Part shown: positions 1 through 9,663 of the stretch, in pieces | Layout: each line of letters starts with the position of its first letter | How positions within the stretch are numbered: position 1 is the first letter of the stretch | Assembly (NCBI GenBank): GCA_020636075.1 | Contig: JACJYO010000002.1 | Span: 868,001-932,000, forward strand | Length of the DNA stretch: 64,000 nucleotides | Source of the DNA: Lewinellaceae bacterium | GTDB taxonomy: Bacteria; Bacteroidota; Bacteroidia; Chitinophagales; Saprospiraceae | Direction of reading: 5' to 3' | The notes under the pieces: model-generated | The model's input: the letters and a program-made list of their open reading frames with translations, nothing else | What the model was told of the DNA's origin: nothing | Databases searched by the model: none | Program-made: the position numbers and the translations under genes

Positions 1-3000
1 TCCAGTGGCAAATTGCTGCTGGCTAAAATGACTGACGACGGTGATTTTTTTTGGTCAAAAACACTAGAAAACACAGCCGGAAGTTACTGGAACGCCGACC
101 TGACGGGGCCGGCAGCCATCAACCCCGACGGATCATTTGGCATCCTGTTCAATGACCCGGTCGGGCAAAAACGGTATTTGTCAAAAATCTCCGCAACCGG
201 CGATATCCTTTGGACTAAAAACTTTTTCCAGGTTGCTACTCCCGGCGCATTGCGGCAGGCTACCGATGGGTCGGGCGATTTCCTGTTTATGGCCTATGGC
301 TCATTCAACACTGTTTCTTTCACCATCAGCGTTTTGCGGGTAAACCAGGCCGGACAACTGCTGAATATCATAGCATATCAACTTCCTTCAGAAAACCTGA
401 CCATCTTCCCCCATTTTGACCTGAACGTACACGCCGACGGCGGCTACTCCATCTTTTTTACCGAAAACATCAGCCCGGGTACCCCAAACACCCAAAAATA
501 CTTGATCCGGTGCAAGTCGGACGGATCGGTCAAATGGGCCAAACGGTTCGACCTGACCAGTGGCATCCGGCGAAGAGCGAGCGATATCCGCCCGATTCCG
601 GATGAAAAAGGCTGGCTGGTGGTGGATTCCCGCACCGACGCCGCCGGGCAACCGCTGGGCGACTTCCTGATCCGGCTGGATGCCGATGGCAATATTGTCA
701 GGACCAGGCGGCTTGGAAATACCGCGGCGAACGACTTGTGGGTTACCGTGCCGGTTTACCAATCGGGGCGGCTCCGGGCGGTACATGCCAGCGATTTTAA
801 TTTTGCCATGGAACTATTGACCCTGCACGATTCGGACCTGCCACAGACCTGCGCGCCGCTTACGCCGGATAATGAGACCGACGAATCACTATTTGTTTCT
901 GTTTACCCTACCATGGTTTTCCCCAATGCACGAACGCTCACACTGGCTGATGCACCTCTTGTTTTGGCCGGCGATGTACTGACCCGGACGGAGGTGTGCG
1001 CCGCCATTTTGCCCTGCCCGGAAATCTGCGACAACCAACTGGATGACGATGGCGACGGTTACGTGGATTGTTTCGACACCGATTGCCCTTGTTTCGATCC
1101 CGATTTGGCATGTTCGATTACGCCACCCGTGCAGCCGTTTTCTGCAAAAATTGCCTGGGAAAGCGGCGTGGATGTGATCGACCCGGAAGCGCCCGCTGTT
1201 GTTGGAAACCTCAATCCGCAGGTAGACAGCATTCCGGAGATTATTCTTCAGGGAAGAACGACCGGCGAATTGTACATATTCAAAGGCGACGGCTCCAACA
1301 AGGCCAACCCGGTAGCTTTTAATCCGGCATTGATTAACAACTTCACTGTTGCCTCACCGCTGATTGCCGACATCAATGCCGACGGGATTCCGGAACTCGT
1401 ATTGTCCGGAGCGACCGGAACCATTCAGGTATACACCAATTACCAGGAAAATCAAACCCCGCCGTTTACCCTCTGGCTCGAAAGCGCACCCACCGTACCG
1501 GGTGTGCTGAGTATGCTCAGCACCGCCGATTTTGACCAGGACGGTATTCCGGAAATCTTCGCGGGCAACCAGATTTTCGCCTTTGATTTTACGAATCCGG
1601 CGGCGCCAACGCTTACGCCGCGCTTAAAAGGTACAGGGAATGCAGGCGCGATGCCCCCCCTGGCCACTGGTTTCCGGGATGTATCGGCAGCGGCCGACTT
1701 GTTGTCCCGGGCGGATTGCAACGGGGATCCGGATTGCGACGGACTGGAACTGGTCGCAGGCACGCATATTTATTCTATTGACCTTGATCCGAACGACGGC
1801 GACGGCTACCAGATCAAAATAAAGCGCAGCCTCAATGCACTGGCTCCCGGCCATAACTTTTCCGATGGTTTTACCCAGGTTGCCGACATCAATCTCGACG
1901 GCACCCCGGACATCGTAGTCAATGGACAAGGCAATGGCCCCAACGCCAATAACAATGGGTTTTATGTCTGGGACAAAAACGGCCTGGTCGCCTTTTTTCA
2001 GAGTGTACCAGCATTTTCCATCCCGCAAGGAAAACTCACCATTGCCAATGTTTTTGACGACCGAACTGCCGGTTTTGCGCAAGACTTTCCGGAAATCATT
2101 GGGAAACGAGCCAATCCGGCCCACCTTGTTGCCTATAACCTCAATGCCCGGTCGCTGAATGCCGACCAGCCGTACTGGTGGACGGCGCCGACGGACGATG
2201 CTTCCAAGATTTGCTTTGTTTCCGCTTTCGATTTCAATTACGATGGCTTGGATGAACTGGTTTCCAAAGGCGACACCTTTACGCGGGTCTACTACGGTGG
2301 CGCAGCGCCGTTTCCACCGGGCGTCGATCCGAATAACCGGATTTGGTATGAAATCCCGGGCAATGCAGGTACCGGCTTTGAAGGGCCTATTGTGGCCGAC
2401 ATAGACGGCGACCAGTCTGCAGAAATCATAACGACCTGGAACCCGAACAACCTGAGCCAGAACAATGGGCGTTTACGGGTACTGGAATCGGCCGATCTGC
2501 CCTGGCCTGCGGCGCGACCCGTTTGGAACCAGTACAGCTATTTCGGCGTCAACATCAATGACGACCTGACGGTACCGCAAACCCAACAGCCGCACTGGCT
2601 TGAAATGGGCGGTATCGGCTCCGGAAACCGGCCGTTTAACAGGCACCTGGCGCAAATCGGCGCACTCAATCCCAACGGGACGAACAGACTCAAAGTGCCG
2701 GACCTGACGCTAACGCTGGACTCCACCCAATGCCGGACGGATAGTTTCGACTTGTACCTGACCCTCTGCAATGCCGGAAGCGCCCTGTTGCCCGGCGGCA
2801 CGCCAATTGCTTTTTACCTCGGCAACCCGACAACAAGTGCAGCGCCCCTGCTTTTCCCGTCGATCATTTTAGATGAAAAGTTGGAACCAGGCGCCTGTAT
2901 TTTTTTGAAAAAAACAATTCCCGCCACCTACAATCAAACCATTTTTGCTGTCGCAAACGACGACGGAACACTGCCCACCCCTTTCGACCTGAGCAATGAT

Positions 3001-6000
3001 TTTCCGGCCACCAGTCAACCGGAATGTCATTACGAAAACAACATCGCCTCCTTTTTCATTGGGCATCAAATGCCGGCACTTGATCTTGGCCCGGATATTT
3101 CGTTGTGCAAAAATTCGGTCGTTGAGCTGTCGGCAAGCCCGGGGTTTCAGCGCTATCGATGGCAGGATGGTTTCACTGAAGCCAAATACACGGCCTTTGG
3201 CCCCGGAAAATACTGGGTGGACGCCTATGACGCCTGCGGTTTTTTGCAATCGGATACCGTGCAAATTACCCTGAATGCCCTCGATACCCTAAACCTGCCC
3301 GACGTGCTGGCGATTTGCGACGGTGAAACGATCCAATTGGCCGTCGATGGTTTTTCAAAATACAACTGGTTTCCAAGCGACTCGGTGAGTTGTGCCGACT
3401 GTGCCGTCGTGGATGTTTTGGCGAAAAACTCCATCACCCTGCACCTGAGTGCGGCTACCGGCGATTGTATTGTTTCGGATTCGGTACGGGTGAACATTGG
3501 CCACAAACCGGCGCTGCAATTGCTGGTGCAAACCGAACCCTGCGATACCGTCGCAAGTGTCTTGGCCAGCGCAATCGGCGACGGGCCGTTTCAGTTTGCC
3601 TGGTCGGACCTCAGCACGGATTCGTTGTTGACCGTGGCCCAGGCAGGCATTTATGCCGTCGTAATCACCGACAAACAAGGTTGCCAGACAGCAGATTCCA
3701 TGTTTGTCGACTTTTTGCCGCCCATGAAAATCGCGTTTCAGTCGACGATGCCGGATTGTGCCGGCGCTGCCACCGGCACAATCGATGTGAGCATTAGCGG
3801 AGGGTTGCCGCCTTTTAAATTTTTATGGTCAAATACTGCCACCTCGGAAGACCTCACGGCTATTGGCGCCGGCGACTACACGCTCGTCGTGACCGATGCT
3901 AGCGGCTGCTTGGCCACGATCAATGAAACCCTCGACGATCCGCCCGCGATTCAACTTAATTTTCAAAAAACAAACCCTCAATGCGCCGGCGAAGCAAGCG
4001 GCGCCATCGATCTGACGGCGGCCGGCGGCACCGGCATCTTGCAGTTTCTCTGGTCCAACAACGCTGCCACGGAGGACCTGACTGGCATTCCTGCCGGCAA
4101 CTACACCCTCGTGGCGACCGATGCCAACGGCTGTTCGGCAACCAGCATTGAAACCCTTGACGATCCGCCTGCGATTCAACTTGATTTTCAAAAAACAAAC
4201 CCGCTGTGCACTGGCGAGGCTACCGGCGCTATCGACCTGACGGCAGCCGGCGGCACCGGGACCTTGCAATTTCTCTGGTCCAACAGCGCCGCCACGGAGG
4301 ACTTGACCGGTATTCCTGCCGGCAATTACACCCTCGTGGTCACCGACGCCAACGGCTGCTCGGCAACCAGCACGGAAACCCTCGACGATCCGGCGGCTAT
4401 TCAATTGAATTTTCAAAAAACAAACCCGCGCTGTGCCGGCGAGGCAAGCGGCGCCATTGACCTGACGGCGACCGGCGGCACCGGAATTTTACAGTTTTTG
4501 TGGTCGAACAACGCCACTGTGGAGGACCTGACGACTATCTCTGCCGGCACTTACACCCTCGTGGTTACCGACGCCAACGGATGTTCGGCAACCAGCGCTG
4601 AAACCCTCATCGAACCACCGGCTATTGCACTGAGTTTGGAAAAAACGGACCCACAATGCGCCGGCGAAGCAAGCGGCGCCATTGACCTGACGGCGACCGG
4701 CGGCACCGGCACCTTGCAGTTTCTCTGGTCAAACAATGCCGCATTGGAGGACCTGACCGGCATTCCCGCCGGCGACTACACCCTTTTGGTCACCGACGCC
4801 AACGGCTGCTCGGCCACCGGCACTGAAACCCTCGATGATCCGCCCGCGATTCAACTGAATTTCCAAAAAACAAACCCGCGCTGCGCCGGCGAGGCAAGCG
4901 GTGCCATTGACCTGACGGCGACCGGCGGCACCGGCGCCTTGCAATTTTTATGGTCAAACAGTGCCGCCACGGAGGACCTCGCCAACATTGCCGCCGGTGT
5001 GTACACCCTCGTCGTTAACGACGCCAACGGCTGCTCGGCCACGACTTCCGAAACCCTGGCTGACCCTCCGACCATTCAACTGAGTGTGGAAAAAACGGAC
5101 CCGCTTTGCGCCGGCGAGTCAACCGGCGCTATTGGCCTGACAGCAACCGGCGGTACCGGGGCATTGGAGTTTTTGTGGTCCAACAGCACCGCCACGGAGG
5201 ACCTTGCCAACATCGCAGCCGGTGATTACACACTGATTGTCACCGACGCCAACGGCTGCTCGGCAACCCTATCCGAAACCCTCAACGATCCACCGGCTAT
5301 TCAACTGAATTTGGCAAAAACGGATTTACCCTGTACGGGCGACACCGTTTCGGTTGACCTGTCAGCAATCGGCGGGACAGGACTTTTGGCGTTCTCCTGG
5401 ACTACCGGCGCGACAACGACAAGCATCAAAGTAACAACGGCAGGCAACTACAGGGTCACAGTCACCGACAGCAATGGCTGTACAACATCAGAAAGCGTCG
5501 ATGTTGCCGTGCTTGGAACCGCTCCCGTGTTGACGCTGACAACCGATACGATCACCTGCAGAACGCCCCAGGTCCTGATTTCCGCAGCGAGCGATATTCC
5601 GCTTGCCCTGTTTTCCTGGACGGGTCCGGATGGCGCAGTATTCACCAATGCTACGCCGGCAGTTTCGGTCGGCGGCATGTACTCGGTGACGGCGACGGCG
5701 CCTTCGAGCAGTTGCACGGCGACAGGCTTCGTTGTAGTTGCCGTCGATTCCGTAGCGCCTGTGGTGCAGCTACCGGCCAGCCAGGTTGAAATACCCTGCG
5801 GGCAAAGCAGTGTTTCGGTTGCGGCGGCGGGATCGTCGGGCGGACCCGGCTTTTCGGTGCAATGGACCGCCAGTGCCGGCGGTACGATTTTGAATGGCGC
5901 GCAATCGCTCCTGGTTGAAGTTGGCAGTCCCGGAGCATATTACCTGGAAATAATGGATGAAGGAAACGGCTGCAGCGCCGGGGCAGGCTTGCAAGTGACG

Positions 6001-6789
6001 GAAGCCGAAGCAATTTCAGCGGAAATCGTTACCGACTCGGTGCGTTGTTTCGGGGAAGAAAACGGCGCCATTCGGGTGATCGGGGTCGTTGGCGGCAAGC
6101 CGCCGTTTGTGTATGCGCTGGATAATCAAAATTTTCAGCCGGAATCCGAATTTGCCAATCTGCCGGCAGGGATTTACCCCGTGTTTGTTCGGGATGCCAA
6201 CGACTGTATTTTTTCCAACGAAATCGAGGTGTTTCAGCCTGCCGATTTCAGTGTCGCCCTGAGCGGCGACACGCTGGTGTTGCGCGGCGTGAATGCCCAG
6301 GTAGTTGCCCTGGTGCAACCGGCAGGGTTTACTCCGGCACAAATCAACTGGACAGCAAGCGGCACTCCCCTACCCCAAAATCAATTTTTACAATCGGTCC
6401 CACTGCTTCAAAACACCCTTTTCGAGGTTACGGTATCCAATGAAACCGGCTGCGCGGTGTCCGACATCTGGCTGGTGCAGGTAAGCGACGACGTACCGCT
6501 GTACGCACCCAATGCAATTTACCCGGCCAACCCGAACGGACAGAATCACACTTTCCTGCTGTTCGCCGGAGCCGGGGTGGTGGAGATTGCCTCCTTGCAA
6601 ATTTTTGACCGCTGGGGAAATGCTGTTTTTGAAAACCGCCATTTCCAACCCAATGATCCTGCTGCGGGTTGGGACGGTACGTTTCGCGGGAAACTGGTTG
6701 AGCCGGGTGTGTTCGTTTGGACGGCCAAGATCGTCTGGGAGAATGGTGCGGAGGAGATATTGAAGGGGGATTTGACGGTGTTGCGCTGA
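1..6789 (+). CDS. Giant secreted SprB-repeat surface protein with T9SS type B C-terminal domain (5' end outside window)
   Basis: The frame is open from base 1, so the N-terminus and any signal peptide lie upstream; about 2262 residues are visible. Counting from the TTG at base 13, the order is: a propeller-like region (1-330); a Cys/Asp-rich metal-binding stretch like MopE (about 336-361, NQLDDDGDGYVDC); FG-GAP/VCBS-type calcium-binding blades (about 445-810, e.g. DINADGIPELVLSG and DFDQDGIPEIFAG); a CARDB/Ig-like part (about 897-1016); an Ig/PKD-like part; about eight SprB repeats (about 1235-1833); and a final 95 residues with the gliding-motility-associated pattern (YAPNAIYPANPNGQNHTF, IFDRWGNAVFE) that directs type IX secretion and surface anchoring. 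Such proteins in gliding Bacteroidota are adhesins; that role is inferred here. It is convergent with the following DUF4199-like gene. Confidence 0.93.
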   Translation, partial: SSGKLLLAKMTDDGDFFWSKTLENTAGSYWNADLTGPAAINPDGSFGILFNDPVGQKRYLSKISATGDILWTKNFFQVATPGALRQATDGSGDFLFMAYGSFNTVSFTISVLRVNQAGQLLNIIAYQLPSENLTIFPHFDLNVHADGGYSIFFTENISPGTPNTQKYLIRCKSDGSVKWAKRFDLTSGIRRRASDIRPIPDEKGWLVVDSRTDAAGQPLGDFLIRLDADGNIVRTRRLGNTAANDLWVTVPVYQSGRLRAVHASDFNFAMELLTLHDSDLPQTCAPLTPDNETDESLFVSVYPTMVFPNARTLTLADAPLVLAGDVLTRTEVCAAILPCPEICDNQLDDDGDGYVDCFDTDCPCFDPDLACSITPPVQPFSAKIAWESGVDVIDPEAPAVVGNLNPQVDSIPEIILQGRTTGELYIFKGDGSNKANPVAFNPALINNFTVASPLIADINADGIPELVLSGATGTIQVYTNYQENQTPPFTLWLESAPTVPGVLSMLSTADFDQDGIPEIFAGNQIFAFDFTNPAAPTLTPRLKGTGNAGAMPPLATGFRDVSAAADLLSRADCNGDPDCDGLELVAGTHIYSIDLDPNDGDGYQIKIKRSLNALAPGHNFSDGFTQVADINLDGTPDIVVNGQGNGPNANNNGFYVWDKNGLVAFFQSVPAFSIPQGKLTIANVFDDRTAGFAQDFPEIIGKRANPAHLVAYNLNARSLNADQPYWWTAPTDDASKICFVSAFDFNYDGLDELVSKGDTFTRVYYGGAAPFPPGVDPNNRIWYEIPGNAGTGFEGPIVADIDGDQSAEIITTWNPNNLSQNNGRLRVLESADLPWPAARPVWNQYSYFGVNINDDLTVPQTQQPHWLEMGGIGSGNRPFNRHLAQIGALNPNGTNRLKVPDLTLTLDSTQCRTDSFDLYLTLCNAGSALLPGGTPIAFYLGNPTTSAAPLLFPSIILDEKLEPGACIFLKKTIPATYNQTIFAVANDDGTLPTPFDLSNDFPATSQPECHYENNIASFFIGHQMPALDLGPDISLCKNSVVELSASPGFQRYRWQDGFTEAKYTAFGPGKYWVDAYDACGFLQSDTVQITLNALDTLNLPDVLAICDGETIQLAVDGFSKYNWFPSDSVSCADCAVVDVLAKNSITLHLSAATGDCIVSDSVRVNIGHKPALQLLVQTEPCDTVASVLASAIGDGPFQFAWSDLSTDSLLTVAQAGIYAVVITDKQGCQTADSMFVDFLPPMKIAFQSTMPDCAGAATGTIDVSISGGLPPFKFLWSNTATSEDLTAIGAGDYTLVVTDASGCLATINETLDDPPAIQLNFQKTNPQCAGEASGAIDLTAAGGTGILQFLWSNNAATEDLTGIPAGNYTLVATDANGCSATSIETLDDPPAIQLDFQKTNPLCTGEATGAIDLTAAGGTGTLQFLWSNSAATEDLTGIPAGNYTLVVTDANGCSATSTETLDDPAAIQLNFQKTNPRCAGEASGAIDLTATGGTGILQFLWSNNATVEDLTTISAGTYTLVVTDANGCSATSAETLIEPPAIALSLEKTDPQCAGEASGAIDLTATGGTGTLQFLWSNNAALEDLTGIPAGDYTLLVTDANGCSATGTETLDDPPAIQLNFQKTNPRCAGEASGAIDLTATGGTGALQFLWSNSAATEDLANIAAGVYTLVVNDANGCSATTSETLADPPTIQLSVEKTDPLCAGESTGAIGLTATGGTGALEFLWSNSTATEDLANIAAGDYTLIVTDANGCSATLSETLNDPPAIQLNLAKTDLPCTGDTVSVDLSAIGGTGLLAFSWTTGATTTSIKVTTAGNYRVTVTDSNGCTTSESVDVAVLGTAPVLTLTTDTITCRTPQVLISAASDIPLALFSWTGPDGAVFTNATPAVSVGGMYSVTATAPSSSCTATGFVVVAVDSVAPVVQLPASQVEIPCGQSSVSVAAAGSSGGPGFSVQWTASAGGTILNGAQSLLVEVGSPGAYYLEIMDEGNGCSAGAGLQVTEAEAISAEIVTDSVRCFGEENGAIRVIGVVGGKPPFVYALDNQNFQPESEFANLPAGIYPVFVRDANDCIFSNEIEVFQPADFSVALSGDTLVLRGVNAQVVALVQPAGFTPAQINWTASGTPLPQNQFLQSVPLLQNTLFEVTVSNETGCAVSDIWLVQVSDDVPLYAPNAIYPANPNGQNHTFLLFAGAGVVEIASLQIFDRWGNAVFENRHFQPNDPAAGWDGTFRGKLVEPGVFVWTAKIVWENGAEEILKGDLTVLR
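3715..5511 (+). repeat. Tandem SprB repeats, exact 225-bp period
   Basis: Seven repeat boundaries fall at 3937, 4162, 4387, 4612, 4837, 5062 and 5287, each exactly 225 bases (75 codons) apart. A first unit that is one codon shorter begins near 3715, and the last unit (from 5287) is divergent. Every unit carries a conserved ETLDDPPAIQL-type linker, a C..GEASGAIDLTA block, an FLWSN block and a DANGCSAT block. The middle copies are very similar at nucleotide level, so they can gain or lose units by recombination. It is an in-gene protein repeat, not a CRISPR array. Confidence 0.95.
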
Positions 6790-6802
6790 GGTCTGTGGCC
6801 AA

Positions 6803-6833
6803 GTGAGGGAGTGACTGCCAGTCACCCCCTCAC
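6803..6833. terminator. Hairpin between convergent genes
   Basis: A 13-base arm at 6803-6815 pairs with 6821-6833 (12 of 13 positions, 5-base loop). It lies between the stop of the surface protein and the stop of the convergent DUF4199-like gene, a typical place for a bidirectional terminator. There is no clear T-run, so it may only be an mRNA-end hairpin. Confidence 0.5.
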
Positions 6834-6845
6834 TATCCGCAAATT

Positions 6846-7283
6846 TCAAACCGGCCGGCGCATCGCTTCTTGCACGCGAATAATGATGTACGAGCCGATC
6901 AAACCTGCGGCAATACCTTCCATCAAGATTATCACACTGGCCATCACCGGGGTGAAATAGTTCCCGAGTGCAGCCGCACTTTTGATGCTGGCCATAAACG
7001 CCGGGTTGTACGCCAGGAAAATTGCCATAAAAACAGTAAACGGAATGACAGCTGCCAGCGTGGTCAACAGTCCCAAGGCCACTGCGGAGGGGTATTCATT
7101 CAGGGCGTCCGGGTGTTCGTGCAGCCAGGCCCGGATGGCAAGCCACAAGCCGGACATGTGGATTATTGCGTTAAAAATGCGGAGGTAATACTTGTCGCTC
7201 AAGTTGAAAAAATGCATGAGCAGGAAAAAGGCGAGGAAGCCCAGGAACATCAGGCCTCCATAGCGCAATGCGATCTGTTTCAT
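6846..7283 (-). CDS. DUF4199-like integral membrane protein
   Basis: 145 residues with four hydrophobic segments (about 10-30, 37-52, 68-92 and 108-136) and little else, so an inner-membrane protein. Length, the KQIALRYGG start, and the helix spacing resemble the DUF4199 family common in Bacteroidota, whose function is unknown. The gene stands alone, convergent with the surface protein. The family call is from pattern memory and is moderately sure; membrane location is sure. Confidence 0.7.
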   Translation of the reverse strand: MKQIALRYGGLMFLGFLAFFLLMHFFNLSDKYYLRIFNAIIHMSGLWLAIRAWLHEHPDALNEYPSAVALGLLTTLAAVIPFTVFMAIFLAYNPAFMASIKSAAALGNYFTPVMASVIILMEGIAAGLIGSYIIIRVQEAMRRPV

Positions 7284-7528
7284 GGCTGGATACGTTTTAG
7301 TACAAAGACGGTGATTGAGAAGGCGCCGGGGCTAACATTTCAGTCAGCACATTTGGTCGGAAGCGGTAATTTGGAGAGCTGATCTTCCGCAAGCGATAAT
7401 TTTCAGATTTTGAAAATTGGATTTTATTCGGAATTTAAAGCGCCACTTTTGGCATAAAACAAGTATAATGAAAATTGGTTTAGCGCCATTTGCAAATTTT
7501 AATTTTTAAAGCACTTCAACCTTTTGCT

Positions 7529-9553
7529 ATGAAACATGCGGTGATTTTCTGCTTAATCCTGCTTTCCAACCCGATTTGGAGCCAAGCCCCCAATACAAAT
7601 GCAATAAAAAACTACAGCATAAACCCCGTGCCGTTCACCGACGTCCGGCTCGGCGATGCCTTTTGGAAACCCCGTATCGCCACGGTGCAGCAGGTGACCA
7701 TTCCGCACATCCTGCAACAGTGCGAAGCCACCGGCCGTATCCGGAATTTTGAAAACGCCGCCGGCACTGCGGAAGGCGGATTTTGCTCGGCCTTTCCCTT
7801 CGACGATTCCGACGTGTACAAAACCATTGAGGCGGCCTCCTATGCCCTCCAGGTAAAAAAAGATATGGCGCTCATGGCGAAGCTGGATGCACTGATCGCA
7901 AAAATTGCGGCGGCGCAGGAGCCGGACGGCTACCTCTATTCCTGGCGCACGATTTATAACAAAAGCGATGAGGCCACCCGGGCGAAAGACGCCTCCAAAG
8001 ACCGGGGGCTCAACTGGGCGGGAACGGAACGCTGGCTGAAAACCGACGGCCTGAGCCACGAGTTGTACAACCTCGGCCACCTGTACGAAGCCGCCGTGGC
8101 GCACCACCTGGCCACCGGCAAACGCAACCTGCTGGACATTGCGATCAAAAGTGCCGACCTGGTGGACAAAACCTTCGGCTGGGGAAAACTCGAAAAAGCA
8201 CCAGGCCACCAGGAAATTGAACTCGGCCTGGTCAAACTCTACCAGTTGACCGGCGAAAAACGCTACCTCGACCTCGCCAAATTTTTCCTCGATGTGCGCG
8301 GCTACGGCGACGAGTACAGCCAGAACCACAAAAAAGTGACGGAGCAAAACGAAGTAGTCGGCCATGCCGTGCGCGCCTGCTACATGTATTCCGCCATGGC
8401 CGATGTGGCTGCGCTGACCGGCGCCGACAGCTACGTTTCGGCGCTGAAAAACCTGTGGAATGAAGTTATTGCCGGAAAGGTGTACATCACCGGGGGCATC
8501 GGTTCGGCGGGCAGCAACGAAGGATTCACCGAAGCCTACGACCTGCCCAATTTCAGCGCCTACTGCGAAACCTGTTCCTCCATTGCTTTTGCGCTCTGGA
8601 ACCAGCGTATGTTCCAACTCACGGGCGACGCTCAATACATCGACGTATTGGAGCGCACGTTGTACAATGCCCTGAACGCCGGTTTGGCGCTGAAAGGCGA
8701 TCATTTTTTTTATCCCAATCCGCTGGAGTCGCGAAAAAATATGGAGCGCACGCCCTGGTTTAGTTGCGCCTGCTGTCCGCCGAATATGGCGCGATTTTTC
8801 ACCTCCCTGCCCGGGTATATTTATGCCAAACGGGAAAACACCGTGTATGTCAACCTGTTTGCGACCAGCGAAACCACCGTCAAAAACGTCAACTCGATCG
8901 GGCAAACGGTGCCGGTAACGATCAGCCAAAACGCCAACTTTCCCTGGGAAGGCATCGTGACCATCCACGTGACGCCGGAAAAACCGAACACGTTTCAACT
9001 GAACATTCGCATTCCCGGCTGGGCCCGTGGCGATGCCTTTCCCGGCGATTTGTATTCGTTTGCCTTCAGGGAGGCAGGAAGTGTCAGTATTCGACTCAAC
9101 GGCAAGGCGTTTCCAACGGCCATCCGGAACGGCTACGCCGAGATTGAGCGGAAGTGGATGCCGGGCGATGTGGTCGAACTGGTTTTTCCCATGTCGGTCC
9201 ACCAGATCAATGCCAACCAACTGGTGGAGGCTGATGCGGGCCGGATCGCCCTGCAACGCGGGCCCTTGGTGTATTGCCTGGAGGGTAAGGATCAGCCCGA
9301 CGAGCGGGTGTTGAACCTGCTGGTCAGCACCGACCAGGAGATCGGCACCCAATTTGAGCCGGAGTTGCTTGGCGGCGTGCAGACCCTTTCGCTGGAGGGC
9401 GGACTGGTGGAGCGAAAAACCAGTCCGATGGATGCCGAACTGAAATCCATGCGGCTGAAAGCCATTCCCTATTACGCCTGGGCGAACCGGGGAAAAGATT
9501 ACATGATCGTTTGGCTGCCCATCGAAGTACGGCAGGCGCGGGCGGTAGAGTGA
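7529..9553 (+). CDS. Secreted GH127-family beta-L-arabinofuranosidase (DUF1680)
   Basis: The start at 7529 is chosen because it opens a signal peptide (MKHAVIFCLILL...WSQ); the open frame reaches 13 codons further upstream without a reason to use it. The mature protein is an (alpha/alpha)6-barrel type glycosidase. The zinc/cysteine catalytic set of GH127 is visible: Glu347 and Cys349 in YCETCSS, and Cys413, Cys415 and Cys416 in SCACCPPN. In the characterised family the first Cys of the CC pair is the nucleophile and the Glu and Cys residues hold zinc. Length (674 aa) fits the family. Related GH127/GH146 enzymes remove terminal beta-L-arabinofuranose from pectic arabinan or hydroxyproline glycans; the precise substrate is inferred. 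No transporter gene is adjacent. Confidence 0.92.
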   Translation: MKHAVIFCLILLSNPIWSQAPNTNAIKNYSINPVPFTDVRLGDAFWKPRIATVQQVTIPHILQQCEATGRIRNFENAAGTAEGGFCSAFPFDDSDVYKTIEAASYALQVKKDMALMAKLDALIAKIAAAQEPDGYLYSWRTIYNKSDEATRAKDASKDRGLNWAGTERWLKTDGLSHELYNLGHLYEAAVAHHLATGKRNLLDIAIKSADLVDKTFGWGKLEKAPGHQEIELGLVKLYQLTGEKRYLDLAKFFLDVRGYGDEYSQNHKKVTEQNEVVGHAVRACYMYSAMADVAALTGADSYVSALKNLWNEVIAGKVYITGGIGSAGSNEGFTEAYDLPNFSAYCETCSSIAFALWNQRMFQLTGDAQYIDVLERTLYNALNAGLALKGDHFFYPNPLESRKNMERTPWFSCACCPPNMARFFTSLPGYIYAKRENTVYVNLFATSETTVKNVNSIGQTVPVTISQNANFPWEGIVTIHVTPEKPNTFQLNIRIPGWARGDAFPGDLYSFAFREAGSVSIRLNGKAFPTAIRNGYAEIERKWMPGDVVELVFPMSVHQINANQLVEADAGRIALQRGPLVYCLEGKDQPDERVLNLLVSTDQEIGTQFEPELLGGVQTLSLEGGLVERKTSPMDAELKSMRLKAIPYYAWANRGKDYMIVWLPIEVRQARAVE

Positions 9554-9663
9554 TTGCCGTTATCAAATCGGAGATTTCGGTAATTTGCCGTAGATTTAAG
9601 GGCCAAAATTATCAGTCGCGGTTGTTTCGGTGGCCACACGAAGGAAACACCAAAATTGATAGC

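Noticed and set aside
3715..5511. Regularly spaced repeats suggesting CRISPR
   Set aside because: The period is 225 bp, in frame, coding for SprB domains; there are no short repeats with variable spacers and no cas genes.
7553..9352. 599-codon open frame antisense to the GH127 gene
   Set aside because: The plus-strand protein has the catalytic Cys/Glu set and a signal peptide; the antisense frame is a by-product of GC-rich codon use and has no recognisable domain.
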